Shown piece by piece: positions 33,772-45,328 of a stretch of DNA of 64,000 bases. Position 1 is the first letter of the stretch; each line of letters begins with the position of its first letter. The DNA lies in the NCBI RefSeq assembly GCF_030272615.1, contig NC_081406.1, forward strand, positions 118,140,847-118,204,846, written 5' to 3'. The position numbers were made by a program, and so were the translations under genes. The stretch comes from Cryptomeria japonica. Its lineage: Eukaryota > Streptophyta > Pinopsida > Cupressales > Cupressaceae. The notes below the pieces were generated by a model, which worked only from the letters and a program-made list of their open reading frames with translations, did no database searches and was not told the DNA's origin.

Positions 33772-34027
33772 CCAGTAAGAGTCAAGCAATATTTGTATCT
33801 CTTGATTTGTTGTAGTTAATATATCTTCCTCATCTACAATACTAGTTTTCCCTTTGGGGTTTTTCCAAGGGCAATTGTTTGAAAATATTGTGTCACTGTG
33901 TTGCATATTTCTTTCTGCGTGTTTTTATTTGTGAAGTTGCAATTGTGTTATTTTTCATTATTTCGCAGTTAAATAATCTTTATGAGATAGGAGATTAATA
34001 ATCAGTAACTACAATAGAATTTTCACA
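33772..34027 (+). repeat. Partial LTR (3' 256 bp) joined to the internal region
   Basis: It starts mid-LTR at CCAGTAAGAG and runs to TTTTCACA directly before the primer-binding site. It lacks the LTR promoter half, so the TATA box of this unit is missing. Confidence 0.88.
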
Positions 34028-34039
34028 TGGTATCAGAGC
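34028..34039 (+). promoter_or_regulatory. Primer-binding site of the younger copia element
   Basis: TGGTATCAGAGC, a perfect initiator-Met tRNA match, abutting the LTR end. Confidence 0.92.
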
Positions 34040-34138
34040 TAAGTAGAAAAAGTTTATCCTAGGCAAAGGAAAGAAAATCGAGAGTTTATAAAACCTAGTT
34101 TGACCTCTTTAGAATTATTATTCCTTTTATCCATTGAG

Positions 34139-35026
34139 ATGGCCTCAACAGGTTTAAGAGATCAGGACAAATTAGATGAGGCCTCAAATTTTGGTGTCTG
34201 GAAAGCTAGAATTTCTTTATTGCTAGAAGAGAATGGTATCAAGGAATATATTACCACTGTTGTGACTGTACCTACAGATCTAATAATTCTTGCAACATAT
34301 AAGAAGGAAGATGCCAAAGTGAGGAGGATAATCCTTGATGGTGTTAAGGATCATATAGTTTTGCATATCATAGATTTGTATACAGTGAAGGCAATGTGGG
34401 ATGCCATCCTGAATATGTACCATATTGCGACCACTAACCGGAAGCTAATTCTTAGAGAAAAGTTGAGGAATACTTTGATGAACAAGGGAGAAGATGTGAC
34501 AAGTTACCTCACCAGGCTTAGACTTGTCAAGGATGAGATAGTAGCTATTGGAGATAAACCAAGTGATGATGAGCTAGTATGGATATCCCTAAATGGGTTT
34601 TCTAAGCAGTGGGATGTCTTTGTTCTAGTTATTAATGGACGAGTCACCTTACAAAGTTGGGATCGACTTTGGAGTGATTTCACTTAGGAGAAGCTTAGAC
34701 TAGGCCTTGTCAGTGAATCCAACAATAAGAGTTGGAAAGGTGAGATGGACCAAGAAAATGTTGCCCTAGCAGGAAAAGGGAAAAAAAAGAAGGGGTCTAG
34801 CAAAGGATCAAATCCACAAAGTGAGAAGAAGAAGAAGGACTTGTCTAAGATCAAGTGCTATGGATGTCATAAATTTGGCCACTATGTCAGCGATTGCCTG
34901 CAAAGGAAGAAGAATGAGAAGAAAGGGAGGAACCAGATGGCAGCTTCAGTAAGTGCAGATGAGCTCTCTAGTAGAATGGAGGATGTGTTTGCACTCATAT
35001 CTTGTATGGTTATCTCAACCTCATAG
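34139..35026 (+). pseudogene. gag: Copia gag (younger element)
   Basis: The start chosen is the ATG at 34139 (Met-Ala-Ser-Thr-Gly-Leu) rather than the upstream 34100, because copia gags commonly open this way. Phe-Gly-Val-Trp-Lys, Ala-Met-Trp-Asp-Ala-Ile and Leu-Arg-Leu-Val-Lys-Asp-Glu follow (UBN2/gag type). A stop at 34685 stands where Gln is expected. After a Lys-rich stretch the zinc knuckle reads Cys-Tyr-Gly-Cys-His-Lys-Phe-Gly-His-Tyr-Val-Ser-Asp-Cys (CCHC intact, about 34857-34900). A second stop lies at 35024. It forms the nucleocapsid and binds element RNA. Confidence 0.85.
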
Positions 35027-38000
35027 AGTGTCTGGTATATAGATAGTGGGACATCATTTTATATGATAGGAGTTAGAGAGTATTTCTCCAATTACAAGGA
35101 GGAGAACACTAGAATCCAGATCTCTATGGGAAACTTGTCCAAACTCAACCCAGTTGGGAAAGAGACTATTCAGTTTCAAAGGAAGAATGGAAAGTTGATT
35201 TCCCTTCATGATGTGTTGCATGTGCCAGGCTTAGGTATGAATCTGATTTCCATATCTATCCTTCAGGATAAAGGCTACAATGTACTCTTTAGAGGGGCTC
35301 ATGTGTTGATCAAGCATAAGGAATGGAAATCGCCCATAGCTATTGGAGTTAGGAGTGGTCGACTTTATAGGTTGCAGTTTGATACTCCCAAGGCACTCAT
35401 GAGCAACAGTAATCCTAAAGATCTTGGAGAGCTATGGAATAGGAGGATGGGCCATATACATAATGGATAACTTAAATTTCTTCATGAGACTGTGACAAGT
35501 GTTCCAGAAGTGAGCACAAAGCATGATGATGTATGTAAGGGATATGTGTTGGGGAAGTTTGCAAAAGCATATTTTCCAAGGAGTGACACTTGATCTGAGG
35601 GTATTCTTGATCTAGTACATTCAGATATATGTAGGCCAATGTCAACGAAGTCTCTTAGAGGATATGATAACTTTGTTACCTTTATTGATGATTTCTCCAA
35701 GAAGTCCTGGATATACTTCTTGAAGACCACGGATGAGGTTTTCAGTCACTTCCAAGAGTTCAAGGCTCTTGTGGAGAACTCGACAAGAAGGAAGATAAAG
35801 GTTCTCTGGTCAGATAATGGAGGCGAGTACAAAGGGAATGAATTCCAAGAGTTCTGTACCAAGGAAGGATTCAAGAGAGAGTGGATTGTTCCTTACAACC
35901 CACAACCGAATGGGGTTGCTGAGAGGAAGAATTGGTCCATATCGGAGGCAGCAAGGGCTATGCTACATGATTAGGACCTGTCCTGCTACTTATGGGTAGA
36001 AGCATGTAGTATGGAAGTATACATACAGAACAAGGTTCCACATAAGGCACTAGGGAAGATGACACCAGAGGAAGCTTTTATAGGAAAGAAGCTAGATGTC
36101 AGTCACTTTAGGATATTTGGGAGTTTGTCATATTGTCATATTACAAGGGATACACATACCAAGTTAGATCAGACTGTAGAGAGGGGGTACCTTGTAGGGT
36201 ATAGTGAAACCTCAAAAGCATATCGGATATTTATTCCAGGGACCAAGAGGATTATAGTTAGGCATGATGTCAAGTTCATGGAGGACAAGGCATTTAGGAG
36301 GTCCAAAGATTTGCTAGCAGAACATCAGAGTGAGAAGCCGATAGAATCTCCAAGGATAGGTCAACTGAGTCAAGCGCAACAAAGCTCGAGTACAATCACT
36401 AGTACTAGTATAGTCTCAGGTGGTGAGAGTTCACAGAGTATGGAGCAATAGGTGCACGAAGAGATGCATCAAGAAGACATGGAGGTTGAAATTTCATCCT
36501 CTACAGTTGGGAGTAGGAACCGTGAGGTTCAACAAACACAAAAGAATACTCAAGAGTTAGTGGGTACTCCTAGGAGGAGTAGTAGACAACAGAGACAACC
36601 AACCAGGTATGATGACTATGTTGCATTAGTTAGTTAGTTAGTAGAACCTTCTAGCTATCAGGAGGCTGAACAACATTAGGTGTGGCAAGATGCAATGGTT
36701 GAGAAATATACCTCAATAATGCAGAATGATGTGTGGGAGGTAGTTCCTAGACAAATAGATAGGGTTGCGGTTGGATCGCGCTGGATCTATAAGATCAAGC
36801 ATGGTGCAGATGGTAGCATCGAGAAATACAAGGCAAGGTTCATGGCAAAGGGGTTCTCTCAGAAGGAGGGAATAGACTATGAGGAGACATTTTCTCTACT
36901 GGCTAGGTATACTTCTATATGAGTTGTAATCTTGGTTTCAGCACAAATGGGATGGCAAATCCATCAAATGGATGTCAAGACAGCATTTCTAAATGGTGAA
37001 TTGAAAGAGGAGGTATACATAGAATAACCAGAAGGATTTGTAGCACACAACAAAGAAACCCATGTGTGTAGATTGAAGAGAGCTTTGAACAGACTCAAGT
37101 AGGCTCCTAGAGCGTGGTATGAGCACATTGATAGTTACTTGTAGGAAATGGACTTTGTGAAGAGTGAGGTAGATGCTAACCTATACTACTTGGTGGTTGG
37201 GGGTGAGATTCTCATTCTTTTCCTATATGTGGATGACTTGTTTCTAATAGGTTCACTGGGGCTCATAGACGAGTGCAAGATGGACCTTGCAGTAGTGTTC
37301 GAGATGAAGGATTTGGGACTTATGCACTACTTTCTAGCATGGAGGTATGGCAGATAGATGGAGAGATTTTCCTTGGACAAGGGAAATATTGCATAGAAAT
37401 CTTGAAAAGGTTCAGGATGGAGGATTGCAAAGCCATGTCTACACCTATGATCATGAATTGGAGGAAGGTAGACACATCTAGGGAGAAGGATGTAGATCCC
37501 ACCTTATACAGGCAATTGATTGGTTCTCTCATGTATTTGGTCAACACCAGGCTAGATATAGCATTTACAGTAAACTCTCTTAGTCAGTTGATGGTTGAGC
37601 CAAAGGGAGTACATTGGACAGCGACAAAGCATGTGTTGCGTTATTTGCGAGGTATAGTCGAGTATGGGATTAGGTATGCTCAAGGTGAAGGATTTAGGTT
37701 GATGGGCTATATTGATGCAGATTGGGCAAGTAGTACAACAGACAAGAGAAGCACTTCAAGGTGTTGTTTTAGTCTGGGATCAGGAGTTGTCTCTTGGTTC
37801 AGTAGGAAGCAAAACTCTATGGCTCTAAGTTCTGCAGAGTCAGAATACATAGCAGCTAGCATGGCAATATGTGAAGCTATATGGCTTTGGAAGTTGCTAG
37901 TAGCCTTGTTTGGTCAGAAGGTGGAGATTGCAGTGGTACACTACGATAATCAGAGTTGCATGAAGTTGACTAAGAATCCGGTGTTTCATGATAGGTCGAA

Positions 38001-38160
38001 ACATATAGACATCAAGTATCACTTCATCAGCGGTTGTGTATAGTGGGGGATTGTTCAGCTATAGTTTATACCTACAAAGAAGCAAGTAGCAGACATTCTG
38101 ACAAAGGCATTAGGGAAGGTGAAATTCATCTTCTTCAAAGAGAAGTTGGGTGTCATGCAA
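35027..38160 (+). pseudogene. pol: Copia pol: protease, integrase, RT, RNase H (younger element)
   Basis: Domains in order: protease Trp-Tyr-Ile-Asp-Ser-Gly-Thr (35035-35055); integrase leader Trp-Asn-Arg-Arg-Met-Gly-His; integrase core with His-Ser-Asp, Ser-Asp-Asn-Gly-Gly-Glu-Tyr and Asn-Gly-Val-Ala-Glu-Arg (35610-36100); reverse transcriptase with Lys-Ala-Arg-Phe-Met-Ala-Lys-Gly and an intact Tyr-Val-Asp-Asp box (37224-37235); RNase H with Asp-Ala-Asp-Trp-Ala, Ser-Ser-Ala-Glu-Ser-Glu-Tyr and Tyr-Asp-Asn-Gln-Ser, ending in Ala-Asp-Ile-Leu-Thr-Lys-Ala-Leu. Catalytic residues I can see are intact. Twelve stops within pol and a single-base loss near 37335 break it. Confidence 0.9.
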
Positions 38161-38184
38161 AATAGCTTCCTTGCTAAGAGGGAG

Positions 38185-38804
38185 TTTTATTTTGGTTAGC
38201 TAGGACAGCTGGTTCTCCATATGTAATAATTAGTAAATAATTGTTTGCTAAACAAATTTTGTTAGATAGGGACAATTATTTGTTAATTATTTGATCTCTT
38301 TTAGAAACTTCTAGCAACCAATTTTCTTAGGGTTGTTTAGTTGTTATTAATCTCAACCGTTGATTGAGAATTAATCTCGACCATTGGTTTTCCAATGAGG
38401 GTAGTATAAAAAGGGGTCAAGGGTCATTTGGAGTACACATGAAGTTTGTGGAGAAACTTGCAGTGTTAGCAAGGGTGCAGTGATAGCATTGGGATAGTAG
38501 CGGGGTGGAATCTCAGTAGGAGAAATTGGGATATCGTTGAAGCTCTGCCAGTAAGAGGCAAGTAGTATTTATATCTCTTGATTTGCTGTAGTTAATATAT
38601 ATTCCTCATCTGCAGTACTGTTTTTTCCCTTTGGGGTTTTTCTAGGGACATTTGTCTGAAAATATTGTGTCACTGTGTTGCATATTTCTTTCTGCGTGTT
38701 TTTATTTGTGAAGTTGTAATTGTGTTATTTTTCATTATTTCGCAGTTAAATAATCTTTATGAGATAGGAGATTAATAATCAGTAACTGCAATAGAATTTT
38801 CACA
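38185..38804 (+). repeat. 3' LTR of the younger copia element
   Basis: 620 bp, collinear with 33116-33734. Its first bases read TTTTAT where the left copy has TGTTAG, so the terminal TG is mutated. A TATA box lies at 38405-38412. The TAGAA duplication follows at 38805-38809. Confidence 0.88.
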
Positions 38805-38986
38805 TAGAATGTAGTAATTTGTGTGACTACCCACAATATGACATAAAATAAGAACGAAATGGGAATCCACTAACACTAAAATTAACACTAAAATCAACTC
38901 TTTTAGAATTCTTTGTTAATGAAGAAGCACGAAGGCACTTAATACATAATTCTGAAGATAGTCATTAGTTATATTGAAGATGTGAA

Positions 38987-39464
38987 TCAAAATTTTCTCT
39001 CTTTCACGAAAAAACTAATGACTGCAAAAGTAGTTACATTCATTTTCGTGGTGCTGTCAATGCAAAAAAGAAGATGGAAGTTGGTAAACCTGAACCAAGA
39101 CAGCTGTACTTGTTTATTATTTCTATAGAGTTGTTTTAGTGGTGTTGAGGATCTGGACCTCCAGGAATTTGTCTTTTCCATTGAAATTTGGGCTTCCACT
39201 TTCTTTGTCTCAAAGATCTGTTTTGCCCATTTTCTTGACTGGCAGTTTCTCCTTGTATTTGCTGATGAGTCGGGTGATTTAAAATCACAGAACATATTTC
39301 AATTAGATTTGTTTTAATATGAAAAAACCAAAATCAAATGGAAATATAACTGGGATTCAAGCAAACCTTTGATGAAGTTTGGTCTCTAGTGGAGTTTACA
39401 ACAACACCTTCAGCAATGCCTTCGTGGTGCTTTACCTTCAGATATTCCATGCTTAATCTGCCCC
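38987..39464 (-). pseudogene. Conserved exons of an unidentified gene, copy B
   Basis: On the minus strand, 39367-39464 is the partner of the 98-nt exon in copy A. It has identical length and splice-like borders, with Glu-Tyr-Leu-Lys-Val and Gly-Ile-Ala-Glu-Gly. Below it, a frame open through 38987-39295 includes Arg-Lys-Trp-Ala-Lys-Gln-Ile-Phe and Lys-Lys-Val-Glu-Ala-Gln-Ile-Ser, then Trp-Arg-Ser-Arg-Ser-Ser-Thr-Pro-Leu-Lys. Copy A matches this apart from one stop. The family is not recognised. This copy is the more open of the two. Confidence 0.35.
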
Positions 39465-40032
39465 CTACATATAAAAGAAGGAGAAGATAGAAAAGAGTTT
39501 CTACGCTTGTTAATTAATAGTAAAATGCTTGCTTTCAAAATTATTATTTTTACATATATAAATTCAAACTATTAATCATTCATGTAAGCTTTTTAGATGA
39601 TAGCAACAATAGTATGTTTTAGTTTTTTTATGTTGTTAAAGTATAATTTTTTTATAATTTAGTTAATTGAATTAATTCAAATACATTTATTTAAGATGGA
39701 TCATGTATGGTGTTTGGTCAAGTCAAATATGTTGGTAGTTATAATTCTTTTGACTATGGCTATTTTGAGTCAGTTTTAGACAGCTGCTGTAAATGTTTAT
39801 ATTGTAGTCATCCTAGTCTGATTCCTTCTCATTCATTTTCTACAGTTTGGTTTGAACTGCCAAAGCCCACCAATTTCCAAACAAAATGTATACATTCAAA
39901 TAATTTGAAATTAAGAAGCAAAGGAGGAGTTGTGCTTACTTTTTCTTGCTGACTTGTGGCAGCCATGAGAGAATGTTGGCTGAAGTAATGAGACAGTAAC
40001 AAGCAACAACGTCGTCACAACTACAAAGCGTG

Positions 40033-40040
40033 TATATAAG
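40033..40040 (+). promoter_or_regulatory. TATA box, copy B
   Basis: TATATAAG, aligned with 7456-7463 and followed by the same CT-rich segment. Confidence 0.5.
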
Positions 40041-40356
40041 GCCATTGCTCGCTCTCTACTTTTATCTCTGTCTGCACCTAGACAAAGCCTCCAAACTCTT
40101 TAGGATCGAGCAAACTGATTATATGTTGCGTATATTTCGCAAAGAAGTTAGACGACTTATATAGATGTAATTCTGCATGATTTAAAAAACAAGGAAATGC
40201 TATGATGACTTGGAAGCCTCTTAACCTACACAAACCGTTCTTATTGTTTGATAATCCAATAGATAAGACTCTACTAAAAATCTTCCTCTATATGTAACAT
40301 TATTCTTCTCCACAAATATTAAAATAACACAGCGCATGCTTAGTAATTCAGATTAT

Positions 40357-40821
40357 GCGCAGTACTCTAAGCTGTCATCAGCTCATTTTCATGGAGGCTT
40401 AAAAGGGAAACCACTTGTAATTGTCGGCGCACACTTTCGGCTTGAAGTTGTTTTCCTACAGAAAAAACTACCTTTCAGGTAATAACCGCGGCCAGTTTTT
40501 TGTTCTCTTTCTCTGGTGCGTAATTGTTGATTGCTTTAGCCTCTCTTAGTGTAAGGAAAAAATAAAAAATTGCTTACCATTTGGATTACATTTAGAAAAT
40601 TCACCACCTCAATTGTTCATGGTGACATTCGTGTGCTGTCACTTTTCTCATTTCTATCCTTAATAAATCCATTTTCCTTCATGCACTGCCTTTGTAAGGC
40701 ACCTCCAAATTGAGTTTTTTATATTATTGCTTATCATTTATAAATATTAAATCTCAGACCAAGTCACCTTTTGTTGATGGACAAAGATGGGACATTGGAA
40801 AATGCGAAAACCGACGTTTAA
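40357..40821 (+). pseudogene. Unidentified two-exon gene fragment, copy B
   Basis: Exon 1 (40357-40478) matches 7965-8086 without indels and ends at the same CAG/GTAATA donor. The intron is 279 bp, and exon 2 (40758-40821) continues in the same phase with Leu-Leu-Leu-Met-Asp-Lys-Asp-Gly-Thr-Leu-Glu and stops at 40819. A 7-bp deletion beside the start puts the nearby ATG (40355) out of frame, so this copy has lost its start. Copy A still has it. Confidence 0.4.
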
Positions 40822-40870
40822 AACAGTCGGTGAAACGAAACAAAATTCAAACTTCTTATAAGCATGCTGT

Positions 40871-40950
40871 CGACAATTGTAATTGTGTCCATATCTTCAT
40901 CGACAATTGTCGACAATTGTAATTGTGTCCATATCTTCATCGAAAATTGT
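40871..40950 (+). repeat. 40-bp tandem duplication
   Basis: CGACAATTGTAATTGTGTCC...CGACAATTGT at 40871-40910 is repeated at 40911-40950 with one difference. Copy A has a single unit, near 8593-8640. Confidence 0.9.
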
Positions 40951-41334
40951 AACTAAGAGATTGAAATTGTGTGAATGTTTTTTAAATTTTTTAATTGATT
41001 ATCGGTGATATTAATTGTTTATTACTATATTTACTTTTAAGAAAAATTATATAAAAAATATTGAGAGATAACTTTTAAAGTGTCCATTTCATCTAAATCA
41101 TATTGATTTATAAAAAATGACAGTTTTCAATGTCATGGTCATCCATAGACACTTACAAATAGATATGAACTTAGTGCCACTAACTTTTAATTTTGTTGTT
41201 ATCATTTTTCTTGTTTCAAGTGATGTGTCCTTATTCTAAATATATATGTAAATGTGTAGATTTTTTAAAAGTTAGATATGCTAGTTATATTCATAATCGT
41301 AACATATAAATAAAGATGATTTAGTATTCATCAA

Positions 41335-43324
41335 TAATACAGTCATAATATGTTATTTAAGATAATATTTATACATTTTAATAATTGAAATATCATTTAT
41401 GTGCCCTCAAAACATAAGTTTTTGACATAAATTTAGACTTCAATTGTTTGGTTATTAAGTCTTTGATAAGCCACCTTAAGATACATAACAAAACTTAAGT
41501 TTTTGACATAAATTTAAATTTTGATTGTTTTATTATTAAGTCTTTGATAAGCCACCCTTACATACTTGACAACCACTACACCTCTAAATCACCATTGCAA
41601 CTTTATATTAATGGGGTGACCACTTGCATTATAAACAATGAAGTAATAATAACATAGAAAAAATTAGAATATTAAATATTAGAGTTGAAACATATATGCC
41701 TTACACCTATAAACAACCAATGTACCTTTATATTAATGAGATGACCACTTACAATATAACCAATGAAGCAAGAAAAACATAGTTAAAAAATGGAATATTA
41801 AAGATTAGGGTTGAAACATATATCTCCTACACCTACAAATGACCTTTACACCTTTATATTATTGGTATGACCGCTTACAATTAATAATCAATGAACTAAG
41901 AAAAATATGTAAATAAATATAATATTAAAGATTAGGATTGAAACTTATACATCTATTATAATTTTTCATTAAGATTCAATTTTTATCTTAAAACTAATAA
42001 TACATTTCTATATTCTCTTAATCTCATCCACCTTTTTCATAAAAATTATCAACCTTTCATGTTAATATTGACTATGCCAATCCAAAATCTTTTTTGAAAA
42101 CTATAGCCTCTCTCAACATACATACATAGATAGACAGACACAAGTACTAATTATTTAATGTGCACTACAATTAAAACAAAAACAAAAACTATATGTATGT
42201 AAGTCATATTACTCTTATAATATGAAAGCAATATTACCTACACTTAATTGATTTATATAAATAATGTTTATACATTTAGAAAAGAATTTAATTATTATTT
42301 TAACATAATATCTTTAATGTTCCTGACACAAATCTACATTTTGATTGTTTGGTTATAAAGTTCTTGATAAGACACCCTTACATACATGACTATCACTACA
42401 ACTGTAAATAAGAACTCATTGGACCATTATATCAATGGAATGACCACTTACAATATAAACAAAGAAGTAAGGAAAACATAGTACAAATATATATTAAAGA
42501 TTAGTTGAAGCATATATCTCCTGCACCTACAAATGACCAATGCACCTTTATATTAATGGGACCACCAATTGCAATATGACCAATGAAGCAAGAAAAATAT
42601 GAAAATAAATAAAAAATTAAAGATTAGAGTTAAGGAATATGTTTTTACAATTAATCTTTAAGGTTTGATTTTTTATTTTATAACTTTAAAATAATGTTTC
42701 ATATTCTCTTAGTATTAACAACTTTATTTTATATAGATCATCCAGCTCTTACGTTATATATGAATTTATATTGATTTAAACCAATACAAAGTATTTGAAA
42801 ATCTTGTCTTATCTTCACACAAACATAATTATATTACAACTTATAAATATATGCTTTAAATTTTTATTTTTTAAAAAACATAAAAAATAACATCAATTTT
42901 ATTTATTAAATAATATTACTTATATATCTGAGATAATATTATTTGCATGTATGAAATATATTTAAATATTTCTTGATTTGGTAATTTCAATTATTTAATC
43001 TAGTTCAAGCTTAGAAAGACCACTTATGGTAGGATTTCTTCTCAATTGATGGGGGATGAGTCCGCAGAGGAGTTTGGCCTATTACTTGATCCTCGTAGGG
43101 CAAAAGGTTGATGGAAGGGTCAATTGGGCAATTTCTTGTGGCTTGACATTCCATTTTAATATGATTTTAAGTGAGATAATGTGTTCTCATGTATGATGTC
43201 ACGTGTGTTGCACTTTATATTCAGAATGATATTTAAATTATCTAAAGTGCAATTAAACAATAAAGTCACTTAAATAATATTATTATTATTTAAGGGGAAT
43301 ATTCTAGAAAGGTCAATTAAATAC
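41335..43324 (+). repeat. Tandem block unit 1 (~1.99 kb) with ~125-bp repeats
   Basis: This unit matches the copy-A stretch from about 9035 to 10735, followed by the first ~270 bp of the unclassified insertion. It is directly followed by a second, closely similar unit with an offset of about 1,990 bp (for example TGTTATTTAA at 41351 and 43341). Inside are three and two ~125-bp monomers with GACCACTTAC cores. Confidence 0.85.
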
Positions 43325-45328
43325 TAATACATTCATAACATGTTATTTAAGATAATATTTATACATTTTAATAATTTAAATGTCATTTATGTGTCCTCAA
43401 AACATAAGTTTTTGACATAAATTTAGACTTTAATTGTTTGATTATTATGTCTTTGATAAGCCACCTTAAGATACATAACAAAACTTAAGTTTTTGATATA
43501 AATTTACATCATTTTATTGTTTTATCATTAAGTCTTTGATAAGCCAGCCTTACATACTTGACAACCACTACACCTCTAAATCACCATTGCAACTTTATAT
43601 TAATGGGGTGACCACTTGCATTATAAACAATGAAGTAATAATAACATAGAAAAAGTTAGAATATTAAATATTAGAGTTGAAACATATATGCCTTACACCT
43701 ATAAACAACCAATGTACCTTTATATTAATGAGATGACCACTTACAATATAACCAATGAAGCAAGAAAAAATAGACCAAAAATGGAATATTAAAGATTATG
43801 GTTGAAACATATATCTCTTACACCTACAAATGACCTTTGCACCTTTATATTATTGGGATGACCACTTACAATTAATAATCAATGAACTAAGAAAAATATG
43901 TAAATAAATATAATATTAAAGAATAGGATTGAAACATAAATATCTATTATAATTTTTCATTAAGATTCAATTTTTATCTTAGAACTAATAATACATTTCT
44001 ATATTCTCTTAATCTCATCCACCTTTTTCATAAAAAATTATCAACCTTTCATGTTAATATTGATTATGCCAATCCAATATCTTTTTTGAAAACTATAGTC
44101 TCTCTCAACATACATACATACATACATACATACATAGACAGACACAAGTACTAATTATATAATGTGCACTAAAATTTAAACAAAAACAAAAAATACATGT
44201 ATGTAAGTAATATTACTCTTATAATATGAGAGCAATATTACCTACACTTAACTGATTTATATAAATAATGTTTATACATTTAGAAAAGAATTTAATTATT
44301 ATTTTAACATAATGTCTTTAATGTTCCAAACACAAATCTACATTTTGATTGTTTGGTTATAAAGTTCTTGATAAGACACCCTTACATACATGACTATCCC
44401 TACAACTGTATATAAGAACTCATTGGACCATTATATCAATGGAATGACCACTTACAATATAAACAAAGAAGCAAGGAAAACATAGTATAAAAATATATTA
44501 AAGATTAGTTGAAGCATATATCTCCTGCACCTACAAATGACCAATGCACCTTTATATTAATGGGACCACCAATTGCAATATGACCAATGAAGCAAGAAAA
44601 ATATGAAAATAAATAAAAAATTAAAGATTAGAGTTGAAGAATATGTCTTTACAATTAATCTTTAAGGTTTGATTTTTTATTTTATAACTTTAAAATAATG
44701 TTTCATATTCTCTTAATAGTAACAACTTTATTTTATATATCTCATCCACCTCTTGTGTTATATATGTGTTTATATGGATTTAAACCAATACAAAGTATTT
44801 CAAAATCTTGTCTTATCTTCATACAAACATAATTATATTACAACTTATAAATATATACTTTAAATTTTTATTTGTTTTAAAACATAAAAAATAACATCAA
44901 TTTTATATATTAAATAATATTACTTATATATCTGAGATAATATTAGTTGCATGTATGAAATATATTTAAATATTTCTTGATTTGGTAATTTCAATTATTT
45001 AATCTAGTTCAAGCTTACAAAGACCACTTATGGGAAGATCTCTTCTCAATTAATTAGGGATCAGTACATAGAGGAGTTTGGCCTATTACTTGATCCTTGT
45101 AAGCCAAAAGGTTGATGAGAGGGTCAATTGGGCAGTTTCTTGTGGCTTGACATTCCATTTTAATATGATTTTAAGTGAGATAATGTGTTCTCACATATTA
45201 TGTCATGTGTGTTGAACTTTATATTCATAATGATATTTAAACTATCTAAAGTGCAATTAAATAATAAAGTCACTTAAATAATATTATTATTATTTAAGGG
45301 GAATCTTCTAGAAAGATTAGTTAAATAT
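43325..45328 (+). repeat. Tandem block unit 2 (~2.0 kb)
   Basis: Second unit of the tandem duplication, collinear with 41335-43324 with few differences. A CATA microsatellite at about 44108-44138 is expanded relative to unit 1. No coding sequence. Confidence 0.85.

Larger units (their letters stand above)
33116..38804 (+). mobile_element. Younger Ty1/copia element with rearranged 5' end
   Basis: The order is a full LTR (33116-33734), TAGAA plus ~32 bp of flank-like sequence (33735-33771), a partial LTR (33772-34027), primer-binding site, gag-pol, and 3' LTR (38185-38804). TAGAA occurs at 33111-33115, 33735-33739 and 38805-38809. The interior of 4157 bp has all copia domains, with 14 in-frame stops and one frameshift. 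The two full LTRs differ at roughly 5% of sites by eye, mostly transitions, making it the best preserved element in the window. Confidence 0.9.

Noticed and set aside
41335-45328. CRISPR-like or satellite-type regular array
   Set aside because: The repeats are ~125 bp, diverged, contain no regular spacers and sit in plant nuclear DNA. They are tandem repeat remnants, not a CRISPR array or a homogeneous satellite.
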